The notes under the pieces: generated by a model
Seen by the model: only the letters and a program-made list of their open reading frames with translations
What the model was told of the DNA's origin: nothing
The model's database searches: none
Shown here: piece after piece, positions 14,742 to 22,877 of the stretch
How positions within the stretch are numbered: the first letter of the stretch is position 1
Layout: every line of letters begins with the position of its first letter
From: a virus
Virus record (IMG/VR): IMGVR_UViG_3300007517_000002
Coordinates: 1 to 39,783 of that record
DNA: 39,783 nt
Strand: one strand, 5' to 3'
Position numbers and translations under genes: made by a program

Positions 14742-15563
14742 TCAGGTGGTAGTGGGACCAGTCGGCGTGGCTTGGTCGGTAATCGCTGGGGGTTCCGGCG
14801 TCGATACATCGTGCCCATCGGGTGTGTCGCCAGTAGCGAGGGCAATCCTTTTTTTTTGCAGGATTTCGATACCAGTTGCGTAGTCCATAATCGCGGCGAT
14901 TATCCGGCTTCGATTCATTTGGTCGAGCAGCCCCAGGAGCAGGCTTTCCGATGGTCCCAAATAATAATTGGCAGTGAGTGCGGCAATACACCAATCGTTG
15001 AGCGGTGCAAATACAAACGAGCGACCAATCGCGGCGGATTCTGCCTCCTTGTATGCCTGCATGGATTTCCAGAGGTAGCGATAAATTGGCACGACATCGC
15101 CAAGCATCCACTCGCCAGTAGATTGGATTTCGATCGTCCTCGGGAGGCGGCAAGACACGACTAAATCGTCGTCGTACTCGACTGCGGCAGGGACGAGCCA
15201 TGACTTGGAATCGCCGAGTGTTACAGATTGGCCGGGGAGCTGGCTTTCGCGCTCGAGCGATTGCGGGCCGGGGAGACCGCGAGCGGTTTCGTATCCGATC
15301 CAAATGTCCGACGGAAATGCCATCGGCTGCCATGTCTGGGTGTTGGTGAGGTAACGATCGCATTGGCCTGCACCTTGGCCGCCTGCCTCGCGATACAAGA
15401 GCCATCCACCGCTACCCGTCGGACCAGTCGAGATTTGTTTCGCAACGACGCTGCCGACGTGTGAGAGCCCTAGCCGCGCCAATACATCAGGCGTCAGCCG
15501 AACTAACGTGGCGACCTTAGCCTTTTCTGCGACGATTTGGTTTGGGACGAAGTAGGAAAACAT
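14742..15563 (-). CDS. Protein upstream of tape measure (tail assembly protein candidate)
   Basis: The 273-residue protein lies between the tube-like gene and tape measure, where tail assembly chaperones normally sit. It begins MFSYFVPNQIVAEKAKVATL, has RLTPDVLARLGLSHVG near 22-37 and ends in a low-complexity P/T tail. A run of nine A in the coding strand (codons CAA AAA AAA AGG, near residue 238) forms an in-frame A_AAA_AAA slip site. A -1 shift would replace the tail with ~43 other residues ending at 14725, 3 bases before the tape-measure ATG. That geometry is suggestive, but no second domain is visible. Confidence 0.55.
   Translation of the reverse strand: MFSYFVPNQIVAEKAKVATLVRLTPDVLARLGLSHVGSVVAKQISTGPTGSGGWLLYREAGGQGAGQCDRYLTNTQTWQPMAFPSDIWIGYETARGLPGPQSLERESQLPGQSVTLGDSKSWLVPAAVEYDDDLVVSCRLPRTIEIQSTGEWMLGDVVPIYRYLWKSMQAYKEAESAAIGRSFVFAPLNDWCIAALTANYYLGPSESLLLGLLDQMNRSRIIAAIMDYATGIEILQKKRIALATGDTPDGHDVSTPEPPAITDQATPTGPTTT
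14849..14857 (-). promoter_or_regulatory. Nine-base A run: possible ribosomal slip site
   Basis: It reads CAA AAA AAA AGG in the frame of the 273-residue protein. The -1 frame after it stays open to TAG at 14725-14727, immediately before the tape-measure start at 14721. A homopolymer this long could also be a length error in assembly. Confidence 0.4.
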
Positions 15564-15609
15564 GGGGGAAGTTGGCAGTCGTCAGTAGGCAGTTGGCAGA
15601 AAATGCGAC

Positions 15610-15765
15610 TTAGGATTCTTTGGCCGGTTTCGGCTTTGGTGCAATTGCTGGTTTGGAGTCTGCGTCGATGATTGCGATCGCTGCATCGCGTGAGTGGCCG
15701 CGTCGCATGTGCTTGGCAATGGCGGCTTCGCGGGGGTCTGGTGTTGCGGGTGCTTCGCTGCTCAT
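15610..15765 (-). CDS. 51-residue hypothetical protein in the tail operon
   Basis: ATG 15765 and TAA at 15610 give MSSEAPATPDPREAAIAKHM at the start, HSRDAAIAIIDADSK in the middle and a KPKPAKES tail. It lies 16 bases after the tube-like gene and before the chaperone-position gene. No family recognised. Small proteins here are often chaperone remnants. Confidence 0.5.
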   Translation of the reverse strand: MSSEAPATPDPREAAIAKHMRRGHSRDAAIAIIDADSKPAIAPKPKPAKES

Positions 15766-15781
15766 GATTATCCTTCGGTGC

Positions 15782-16720
15782 TTACGGTAGGGCGGTTCCG
15801 GCGGTGAATACTAATGGTGCATTAGTGCCATCGTCAATTGTTGAAACGTTTACAGAGATGACGCCGGGCTCACTGACGGTCGAAGTGTGCGAGGCGACGC
15901 GGGCCATGCCTGCGGCGGTAATACGCATGTGCGTCGCGCCTGTTTTAAATCCGACCTGGTTGTTGAGCCGACTGCGTAAGAATAGCGACGTGTCGGCATG
16001 GGTTAAGACCCTTCCTACGTAGGGAAGATCCGCAGTTGAGAGCATTGTATTTTTCTGAGTCGACAATGATAACGTCGGCTTGATTGGCGTGATTCGTAGC
16101 GACTTCGGAAAGACGTCGCTGCTGCACCGGATGTACTCGACGGTTTGGTTTAGATTTATCGCAAGCGATTGCAGGCAACCGGCACTGACTCCCCCTAGCG
16201 AGACTGGCCCAAGGGAAAACCGTTCGTCGTCCGCTGCAACAACAGTCGGTAGGGTCGCTGCGGTATTAATCACCAGTGGCAATACTCCGCTGGAATCTGG
16301 ATCCAGAACGCTCATGGAGCACGACACAACCGCGTCCTGGTTTGTCTGCGCGTTAATCGTCGTGTAGTGCATGTACGCACGATTGATTGTGATACTGAGG
16401 TGCGAGCCAGCGGCTCGTTCGCGGCCAAATTCGTCATACCTTGCGAAGAACAATTCGGCACTCGTGTAGGTTGGCGCGGGAGTAATCCCGATTCCGATTG
16501 GCAAACCCAAAAGATTACACAATCCGATCACCTGCTCAACCGCATGGGTGTCAAACGTTAGCGTGGCATCTTGGGAAAGGATCGAATTAAACCGACCGTA
16601 GATCGACCCAGCAGTGATGTTATTTTCTTCGGCTGCGTTAATCGCCAGATTGTGCCCGCGAACGCATTTTAAAAGGACCGGAGCCGCACCAGTTAGTCGG
16701 ATCGAATGCAGTGTGAACAT
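15782..16720 (-). CDS. Major tail tube-like protein
   Basis: The 312-residue, mostly beta-strand protein contains many S, T, V and G residues (TLTFDTHAVEQVIGLCNLLG near 53-72; SEPGVISVNVSTIDDGTN near the C-terminus). It lies between connector/tail-completion genes and the tape measure, the usual place for the tube protein. There is a leader of 84 bases before it that contains one copy of the 15-base motif found four times in the genome. No sequence motif proves the role. Confidence 0.5.
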   Translation of the reverse strand: MFTLHSIRLTGAAPVLLKCVRGHNLAINAAEENNITAGSIYGRFNSILSQDATLTFDTHAVEQVIGLCNLLGLPIGIGITPAPTYTSAELFFARYDEFGRERAAGSHLSITINRAYMHYTTINAQTNQDAVVSCSMSVLDPDSSGVLPLVINTAATLPTVVAADDERFSLGPVSLGGVSAGCLQSLAINLNQTVEYIRCSSDVFPKSLRITPIKPTLSLSTQKNTMLSTADLPYVGRVLTHADTSLFLRSRLNNQVGFKTGATHMRITAAGMARVASHTSTVSEPGVISVNVSTIDDGTNAPLVFTAGTALP

Positions 16721-16788
16721 TATCTTGGGCTCGCTGTACTAGGATCGAATTGAATCCGGAGCGAGTCAAGAGTAGGGCGTCAGAGGGG

Positions 16789-16803
16789 GTGTTTCGTTTT
16801 GCG
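16789..16803 (-). repeat. 15-base motif CGCAAAACGAAACAC, copy 1
   Basis: On the transcribed (-) strand it starts 2 bases after the stop of the 156-residue gene and 69 bases before the tube-like gene. Exact copies occur at 24668-24682 (-), 27150-27164 (-) and 27674-27688 (+), always in the sense direction of the local genes. Confidence 0.9.
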
Positions 16804-16804
16804 T

Positions 16805-17275
16805 TTAGCCTCTGTTTAGATGGTCATTGAGACGGTTGTCGAAGGCGGTTCCGATAGATGTTGCTTCGCGTGCGGTGATCGAGACGAACTCGGCAGCGTA
16901 CTTGGGATTAAAGTTTAGTTTCCTAGCGTCCGGAAGAGAGACGCGGACGCCTTTTGAGTTGGCCGTTAGCCGGGCGGTGCGAGCGTTTCGGCGGGTTTCG
17001 CCGGACCAAACAAAGGGGTCGGCATGTCCGAATTTGCGAAGCTTTCGGCCAAAATACGATCCCCAAAATAGCTTCGACCCGCGTGCGAGATTCTGACCGG
17101 CACGAGGACTGTATCCGGCCTCGACTGCGTGAGCGGATGTAAATCGCCGGGGGATATTATTGGCGGCGAAATCGCGGCCAGTCTCCGACCACGAAGCGGC
17201 CATCGCAGCACGGAATCCGGAGAGCATCTTTCGCCCAACAATTCCGCGTTCTTGGATTTTAACGAGGCCCATCAT
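16805..17275 (-). CDS. Putative tail completion / neck protein (HK97 gp10-like candidate)
   Basis: The 156-residue basic protein has an N-terminal helix (VKIQERGIVGRKMLSGFRAA) and a C-terminal strand region (TARLTANSKGVRVSLP). Basic proteins of this length in front of the tube gene are often tail-completion proteins. FTSAHAVEAGYSPRAGQNLA near 45-64 is a distinctive stretch. The family assignment is a guess from size and place. Confidence 0.45.
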   Translation of the reverse strand: MMGLVKIQERGIVGRKMLSGFRAAMAASWSETGRDFAANNIPRRFTSAHAVEAGYSPRAGQNLARGSKLFWGSYFGRKLRKFGHADPFVWSGETRRNARTARLTANSKGVRVSLPDARKLNFNPKYAAEFVSITAREATSIGTAFDNRLNDHLNRG

Positions 17276-17279
17276 AATG

Positions 17280-17594
17280 TTATTCGCTGCCTTTGATCAG
17301 TGCTTTCATCTTCTCGTTTGCCGCTCGCAGCTTATTGTTTTCGTGTCGCAAAACTGCAACCTTACCGATCGCTCGCTGTAGTTGCTCCCAGTATCTTTTC
17401 GATCTTGTCTTTGCGTACTCTTCCTGCTTTTGCGAATTGATCACGATGCGTGCCATCTGCTCTATCGTTACTTCCGGGCAGTCGAGGCAATGTCCGTCGT
17501 ACTTTTTACACTTCGGACACATGCCGAGTTCGGGTATGTCCCGCAACGGCCTGCCTTCCTTTGGATCGTATAGTTCGGTCCAATACGATGCCAT
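17280..17594 (-). CDS. Small zinc-knuckle coiled-coil protein
   Basis: The 104-residue protein has CPKCKKYDGHCLDCP near residues 26-40 (four cysteines, zinc knuckle) followed by a long helix with heptads (AVLRHENNKLRAANEKMKAL near 79-98). It lies between the tail-fibre partner gene and the completion protein, in the same operon. Function unknown. Confidence 0.55.
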   Translation of the reverse strand: MASYWTELYDPKEGRPLRDIPELGMCPKCKKYDGHCLDCPEVTIEQMARIVINSQKQEEYAKTRSKRYWEQLQRAIGKVAVLRHENNKLRAANEKMKALIKGSE

Positions 17595-17596
17595 AA

Positions 17597-18082
17597 TTAT
17601 CTGATTTCTTCCGCTACTTCGATAGCCCTTGGATTAACTAAGTCGTCCTTACGTTTGATTGCTGATGCAATCTCCGATTCGATTCTAGCGATTGCTTGTT
17701 GCTTTTTAATTTCTGCAATTTTAGGATCAGCCCCTAGCAAGTCGTAAATGTCGGCTAACTCTTGCTTTGCTAAATCGCGATCAATTCGAGATGTTGCAAG
17801 GTCCGTTTGCAGCGTTGTGAGATCGTCGCTGAGTTTATCTGTCAAAGCCTTAGAATCATCGACTTGCTTTTGTAGTGCGGCTTCGTGTCGTTGCGACATA
17901 CCCAGATCGAATTGAGGCACTAACGCAACCAATTCAGCCTCAGTTAAATCAACCATATCCATTTGCTTTACGACTTTACCCGCATCATCGACTTCGATGC
18001 CAGTCATCCCCCATGCTCCACCACGAACTAGGTTATGGAGGTTCAAAGGCATTACCCATATCAATCGTTCTGGAATTATCAT
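17597..18082 (-). CDS. Coiled-coil protein downstream of the tail fibre (fibre-assembly candidate)
   Basis: ATG 18082 lies 1 base after the fibre stop codon and gives 161 residues; a further in-frame ATG at 18112 overlaps the fibre gene. MIIPERLIWVMPLNLHNLVR at the N-terminus is followed by a helical region with heptads (ALQKQVDDSKALTDKLSDDL near 70-90) and a second helical part. Genes directly after fibre genes often encode fibre chaperones; no diagnostic motif seen. Confidence 0.5.
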   Translation of the reverse strand: MIIPERLIWVMPLNLHNLVRGGAWGMTGIEVDDAGKVVKQMDMVDLTEAELVALVPQFDLGMSQRHEAALQKQVDDSKALTDKLSDDLTTLQTDLATSRIDRDLAKQELADIYDLLGADPKIAEIKKQQAIARIESEIASAIKRKDDLVNPRAIEVAEEIR

Positions 18083-18083
18083 T

Positions 18084-20648
18084 TTAGTAGAGTACACTCC
18101 ATGTTGTGCCATCGCATCCTACGTGCTTGGCTAATGTAAGGTCGTAAGTAATCGCCCTTGCGTTTGACGCCGCTAAGGGAAGTAAAGCAGTTGTGTAGCC
18201 GGTAAAAGTTAGTAGGCCGGAAAGAGTTGCTGAGGCGGCTGTTAGGTTTGCATCGGCTGTATCACCAGAGTTTCTTATTCTGGTTTCGGTGCCTCGTAGA
18301 TTTACACTTCCTGACGCACTGTTTAAATACGTGTTCGTTATGTTCATGCCGAATTCACCGACATAATTATTTGCAACATAAGCTACAAATCGAGGAACAT
18401 TTGAGTCTGCTACTGCCAGCAAGTAGGTGCTGTTACCGCCAACTTGCACTGTCGTATTAGCATTCAACGCACCGCTAAACGTCCCACCCGCAAACGCAAC
18501 ATCGCTATTCGTCGCAAGTCCCAAAGCCGTCCTCGCCGCACTTGCATTCGTCGAAACTGGTACGGCACTTCCACCGCTTGTATTTGCCAAGAATGTATTA
18601 TTCTGGATTGCTGGTAAGCCCGTTGCGTCGATCGTAAAAATACGCGAATTGCTACTACCCGATGGGGTAATTACAATATTGGTCCCTGCCGTCAGCGACC
18701 CTTCGATATGCGTTCTCGCCGCTGCACCGAAGTTACTGATTGAACTCGCTGCTTGCGTGCCAGTGTGATTGTCACGAGCCAAAAGAAAAGCGTTCAATGC
18801 GTTGCTGAATATTTCACGAACTATACCGCCGGACTCGGCCCGAATGACAATTACTTCACCGGCTAAAACATTGCGACTAACCGACCTCGCAAGCAAGAAT
18901 AGTCCGTTGTGGCCGAGCAGACAGTTTTTGTCAAAACGAATCGTAAATTCGCTGCCTTGGACTGCCCCTGTAATCCCCCATAATTCCCCCTCGTTTTGAG
19001 GGTCAGTGGCTCGAACCCAATCACTTGTTGCGCTGGTTAAATCAAGGCCGAAATTACTGATCGGGATTGAGTGGCGACCGTTGCCAAGTCGGTCAAGTGG
19101 CGGACGTGTTGGTTGTCCACTACCACCTGTAGCCAAATACCATGCGGACCATGTGCCGTTGTTTAGATCACGCCGATAAATTTTCGCATAAGTCTCATAA
19201 GCATTGTAAAAAAGTTGCACCGCAAATAACGCAAACGGATGTGTTGCCTCTGGTCCAATGTTTGTCGTGATTACAACGCCTTGATACTCAGGCAGTCCCG
19301 CACCTAGGCAAAAGTTAATTCCTGGCTCTGTGATCTCTGAAAGCAAAGAACCGAATGGCTTAGTTGGATTGGCTCCAAACAATTGCGGCAGGTTGTTTAT
19401 CTTCGTCGGATCATACGGCAACATTGCGGTGTGCGTTGTTACTAGCTGTTGTTCCAAAAGCGTGTAGCCGTAGGCGTATAACCTATGCGACATGTGCACT
19501 CCATCACCTTCCCATCCTTGGGATTCGATGTTTGCGTATGTTCCCGTTGCTCTCCACAGATCAAACAAAGCAATCTTGGCTGAGTCTACTTTTGACCGCA
19601 GAAACTCTGCGATAACTTGCGTGGCTGCGTCTGTCCCCGCACCTGCATAACTATGAGATGCCACCCATAGCACTGATCGGCGAGAGTTGCCCGCTCTGGC
19701 AATTGCCATCACGCTATCAAACTCTGCTTGGTACTCTGCGATTGTGTCCGCAAAGTGAAAAGTGATAAGTGCTGGGTCAAGGTCTGTGAGGATCGGAGTA
19801 ACGATCGCAAGCGGAGTGGCCGTGAACTGGCTTGGGACAATACCACCCTGCGACATTGCAAAACAGTCAACACCTGGAGTTGCTTGCGGGTAGCCCACGT
19901 AGATGCCAATTACCTTGACTCGACCACCTGCCGAGTGTGATAGCCGGACATAATACGAGCCCAGCGTAACCGAGACCGTTTCGACTGCACCTATCCGAGT
20001 TGCGTTGCTCGTGTTGACCGTTGCTCGTGTCGTCCATGTTATGTCGTCCGGGCTGGTTTCGATTATAAACGAACCGGCTGAAACGTCCTTGATATAGGCT
20101 ACTTTTATCGTGTTCCAGGGTCTCGTGTCAGGTCCGTAAATCTGTAGAGTCACAAGCCTACGAGGTGGAAACGTAACTCGTCCGGTTGCACCAAGATCGT
20201 AAATTAAACCATCAGGCCAAAAAGCAAATTGACCTGACAACCTAGACGCATCGCCTGTCGAGTCTCCAAGTAATCCAGTCGACGGAAAAATGTCATTAGG
20301 CTCGGAAACAAGTCCGTTTGTCGTGTTGCTGAGTCCCTTACCGATGTTGTTGGGGAACTCTTTTTCAAGCCGAATCGATAGCCAGCCCATCATGCGTTCA
20401 GCAAGCGAGTCTCCACAGTGCATGACTGCGACACGCCGGATAGCATGACCTGTTCGATTTGTCGCTAAAGAATGGAGTCGCTCGAAGTAATTGCGTAGGT
20501 GCCCAGATCCGTAGAGTGTTACGTTATTCAGCCCAGCGCTGTCTGACGGTTGGCCCGGTAAGGACGCAAAGGTATTCGGGCCTTGGCCGGTTGCGAGGGT
20601 GGTGGTGATCGCGGCAGGTGGGTTGAGCGTTGTTGTTATTTGGGTCAT
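18084..20648 (-). CDS. Tail fibre with SGNH/GDSL hydrolase domain
   Basis: ATG 20648 overlaps the previous stop (ATGA) and gives 854 residues. Block I is HCGDSLAERM with the catalytic Ser at residue 81; block V is GDGVHMSHR with Asp382 and His385. These mark an SGNH esterase/acetyl-hydrolase spanning about 70-400. The C-terminal part has fibre-type repeats (NHTGTQAASSISNFG, then GTNIVITPSGSSNSRIFTID). It probably binds and de-esterifies a surface polysaccharide of the host. The block III Asn motif is not clear, so enzymatic activity is likely but not proven. Confidence 0.75.
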   Translation of the reverse strand: MTQITTTLNPPAAITTTLATGQGPNTFASLPGQPSDSAGLNNVTLYGSGHLRNYFERLHSLATNRTGHAIRRVAVMHCGDSLAERMMGWLSIRLEKEFPNNIGKGLSNTTNGLVSEPNDIFPSTGLLGDSTGDASRLSGQFAFWPDGLIYDLGATGRVTFPPRRLVTLQIYGPDTRPWNTIKVAYIKDVSAGSFIIETSPDDITWTTRATVNTSNATRIGAVETVSVTLGSYYVRLSHSAGGRVKVIGIYVGYPQATPGVDCFAMSQGGIVPSQFTATPLAIVTPILTDLDPALITFHFADTIAEYQAEFDSVMAIARAGNSRRSVLWVASHSYAGAGTDAATQVIAEFLRSKVDSAKIALFDLWRATGTYANIESQGWEGDGVHMSHRLYAYGYTLLEQQLVTTHTAMLPYDPTKINNLPQLFGANPTKPFGSLLSEITEPGINFCLGAGLPEYQGVVITTNIGPEATHPFALFAVQLFYNAYETYAKIYRRDLNNGTWSAWYLATGGSGQPTRPPLDRLGNGRHSIPISNFGLDLTSATSDWVRATDPQNEGELWGITGAVQGSEFTIRFDKNCLLGHNGLFLLARSVSRNVLAGEVIVIRAESGGIVREIFSNALNAFLLARDNHTGTQAASSISNFGAAARTHIEGSLTAGTNIVITPSGSSNSRIFTIDATGLPAIQNNTFLANTSGGSAVPVSTNASAARTALGLATNSDVAFAGGTFSGALNANTTVQVGGNSTYLLAVADSNVPRFVAYVANNYVGEFGMNITNTYLNSASGSVNLRGTETRIRNSGDTADANLTAASATLSGLLTFTGYTTALLPLAASNARAITYDLTLAKHVGCDGTTWSVLY

Positions 20649-21034
20649 CGGGTCACCTCGCGCAAGACAATACATTCGCCGTAGTAGAGCGGGATGACGG
20701 CACCGGCTGCGTCTTGCAGCTCGAGATCCCATTGATAGATCGACTCTTCATCCTTGATTGTTTCACCGGCGGGGATGAGTGCGGTTTCTTCGTCAGTGAG
20801 TCCGAAGTTATATTCGCCTTGCACCGCGTTGGTGATCGTTACGTTGAGGGTTTCAACGATCACGGTATTGAGTGCAGTCTTTCGGATTTGACCGCGAATA
20901 GTGCAACCAGTGAGGTTGACGCGAGTGGCGTTGGGATTGACCATCGTCGCGAAGAACGGGCCGAGGGTTGCGCCCTGGCGAATGAGTAGTTTCATCCGCT
21001 CGCCATAGTATCCGATTTGTAATGCTGCGGACAT
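20645..21034 (-). CDS. Small structural protein before the tail fibre
   Basis: ATG 21034 overlaps the upstream stop (TAATG) and gives 129 residues. It contains MKLLIRQGATLGPFFATMVN and NLTGCTIRGQIRKTALNT, the IRQGATF-type pattern of small beta proteins encoded next to tail fibres in many phages. It probably is a fibre-attachment or baseplate-upper type protein; function not proven. Confidence 0.55.
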   Translation of the reverse strand: MSAALQIGYYGERMKLLIRQGATLGPFFATMVNPNATRVNLTGCTIRGQIRKTALNTVIVETLNVTITNAVQGEYNFGLTDEETALIPAGETIKDEESIYQWDLELQDAAGAVIPLYYGECIVLREVTR

Positions 21035-21537
21035 TATCTGAGCCCCCACGATAGTTCGACTTCGGCCATGTAAGCATCTCCATACTGGGCGGCGTCAAGT
21101 GCGGTGGTTCGTGTCCAACCGGCGAGCTTGATCTCGTTCATGTTGATCCGTTGGGAGTCTTGCATGAGACCGGTTCCGTTGTCGTTGTAAAAGACTTCCG
21201 AAAGTGCGTCCAGGAATTCGCGGGAGGCGACGCTTTCGGTTACGCTAGCGGCAGCGGCTCGTTCGAATCGCATGAGTATGCGACCGGTCGGCGTGAAGCA
21301 TGACGATGTGTTTTTGCGTGCCATCCAGCCTTGTGTTTCATCGATCCACAATTGCACAAGTGGACGGTAGGCGGCCATCTCGGCGAGTGTGTATTGATCG
21401 GACGCGGGCGGTGGCAAGACGTCGCGATATATTCGCAGCGGGCTACCGAGTGATTCACCACAAAAAGCGGCCCAACCGTGATTGGCCTGGAGCGATGCGA
21501 TGGTTGCGTCTATACCGGCAAGGATTATTCCAGGCAT
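21034..21537 (-). CDS. Putative tail terminator-like protein
   Basis: The 167-residue protein begins with a helix (ILAGIDATIASLQANHGW), then mixed alpha/beta sequence ending AYMAEVELSWGLR. It follows the head-tail joining candidate and precedes tail genes, the position of tail terminators (lambda U-like). There is no motif beyond size and place. Confidence 0.45.
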   Translation of the reverse strand: MPGIILAGIDATIASLQANHGWAAFCGESLGSPLRIYRDVLPPPASDQYTLAEMAAYRPLVQLWIDETQGWMARKNTSSCFTPTGRILMRFERAAAASVTESVASREFLDALSEVFYNDNGTGLMQDSQRINMNEIKLAGWTRTTALDAAQYGDAYMAEVELSWGLR

Positions 21538-21540
21538 GGG

Positions 21541-21903
21541 TTATGCCCCCCTGCGGTATTGAGGGCGTGAGGATTCGCCGATCGTTTCGCGGGTGGTGGT
21601 GATTACCCAGCGGGATGTTCGCGACTTGGTAAATTCGATCACGCTGTAGGTCTGGCCTTCGTAGAGGATCTGTGAGTAAATAAGCGGCTGGGCGAGGTCG
21701 TCAACGAGCACCACAAAGTCGCGGGTCGTGAGTCGTTTCCAACCAGTGGCATCGCGTTTGTTTCGGATGACCTCGGGGTAGACAATGGCAGCGAGTGGCT
21801 GATAGGTGTCGACGGATTTGGCTCGATACTGTACGCCGTCGTCGTCGCCAAAAAAGCTCTGGTGCATCTCGGTCGCGTCTGCGTGTAGCTCGCTCCATGA
21901 CAT
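21541..21903 (-). CDS. Putative head-tail joining protein
   Basis: The 120-residue protein is largely beta (SVDTYQPLAAIVYPEVI, then RDFVVLVDDLAQPLIYSQIL) and includes YEGQTYSVIEFTKSRTS near 81-97, a pattern similar to lambda FII-type or head-closure proteins in which a bound-tail phrase G-x-x-Y-x-V is common. It is placed between the head-tail connector and tail terminator candidates. Confidence 0.5.
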   Translation of the reverse strand: MSWSELHADATEMHQSFFGDDDGVQYRAKSVDTYQPLAAIVYPEVIRNKRDATGWKRLTTRDFVVLVDDLAQPLIYSQILYEGQTYSVIEFTKSRTSRWVITTTRETIGESSRPQYRRGA

Positions 21904-21928
21904 GATTCACCAGCCTCTCGCGAGAGTC

Positions 21929-22390
21929 TTAGGAGGAGGGCAGAATCTTGTCGATCCACTCGAGTACCTTGGGCTTGGTCTTCTTGCCGATGCCGTCGAT
22001 GTCGATGATGTCGTAGCCGTCATCGATCTTGGCTCGCAAGGCTTCGGGGCTTTCGATTCCTGAGTCGATGATGGCAAGAGCGAGACGTGTTTCGAGACCT
22101 GGGAATTCCGATTCGGCAATCGTAATACGGATCGCGGAATCGGTGGTGGCATCCTCTGCGGTGTCGGTCGCAACGACAACAGTTGGCTCTTGCGTTTCGG
22201 TGACCGGGGTCGATGTTTCCACAGGCGGGGCAACGACGACGAATCCGACGATGCTAGCCTGTTTGTACTGGATGAGTGATTCCAGTTGGCTGGCGTCGAA
22301 ATCGCTCTCGATCGTAGCGATGCTCTGACCGGCAGGGATGCTGAGGCCGTTGCTGTCGATACGATGTGGGGAGACGATTTGGTAACGCAT
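21929..22390 (-). CDS. Helix-hairpin-helix protein in the head-tail connector position
   Basis: The 153-residue protein has an N-terminal beta part (IVSPHRIDSNGLSIPAGQSI), a low-complexity T/V/E linker (residues 55-85) and a C-terminal helix-hairpin-helix-like segment DGYDIIDIDGIGKKTKPKVL. HhH motifs bind DNA backbones. In this location it might contact the DNA end at the neck; the function is inferred. Confidence 0.5.
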   Translation of the reverse strand: MRYQIVSPHRIDSNGLSIPAGQSIATIESDFDASQLESLIQYKQASIVGFVVVAPPVETSTPVTETQEPTVVVATDTAEDATTDSAIRITIAESEFPGLETRLALAIIDSGIESPEALRAKIDDGYDIIDIDGIGKKTKPKVLEWIDKILPSS

Positions 22391-22425
22391 GGGTGACGAT
22401 CCCTAGGTGGAGTGTGGACGGTCGA

Positions 22426-22782
22426 CTAGGACGTTGGTAGCTTGTTGAAATTGAATCGCGTTCGCACAACCAGTTGCCCCGAAGTCTTAGGAAACACGGC
22501 GTAGCCTAGCGAAAAATCACCGCCACCGGTTCCAACCGCTAGCTTGGTCGTGTTGTTCCATCGGACCAGAGCACCTACGGCAAGGGTCGTTCCCGATGCG
22601 GCAGGCACTTCGGCAATAACGTGCAACTCGACCGGGACTAGATCGCCGATACCTGCGTTTGCGAAACCGCCAACAATGGCAGCAAAGCCGTCAGGCGTTT
22701 GAATGATTTCGCCAGGGACTACGGCAGCCGCCATAACCATAGCCTCGGGACTCGAGTCGTGAATAATGATGTTTGTTCGCAT
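22426..22782 (-). CDS. Capsid decoration/head stabilisation protein (DUF2190-like)
   Basis: The 118-residue protein carries the small-beta pattern of DUF2190-like head decoration proteins: PGEIIQTPDGFAAIVGGFAN, then PVELHVIAEVPAAS and LAVGALVRWNNTTKLAVG. It lies directly after the capsid gene, as expected. Confidence 0.6.
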   Translation of the reverse strand: MRTNIIIHDSSPEAMVMAAAVVPGEIIQTPDGFAAIVGGFANAGIGDLVPVELHVIAEVPAASGTTLAVGALVRWNNTTKLAVGTGGGDFSLGYAVFPKTSGQLVVRTRFNFNKLPTS

Positions 22783-22830
22783 GGTTTGTTCTTTGTCTGG
22801 ATGGCTTATATGGTCGGTTTATTTTGCCCT

Positions 22831-22848
22831 GTCGCTCTCGCGAGCGAC
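22831..22848 (-). other. GNRA-type hairpin between capsid and decoration genes
   Basis: On the mRNA strand it reads GTCGCTC-GCGA-GAGCGAC: a perfect 7-bp stem with a GCGA tetraloop, 30 bases after the capsid stop and 49 before the next start. No U run follows, so it is not a typical intrinsic terminator; it may stabilise mRNA or tune relative expression. Confidence 0.6.
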
Positions 22849-22877
22849 TGGGTTGTTGAGCAACTAGCAGGTCAGGG

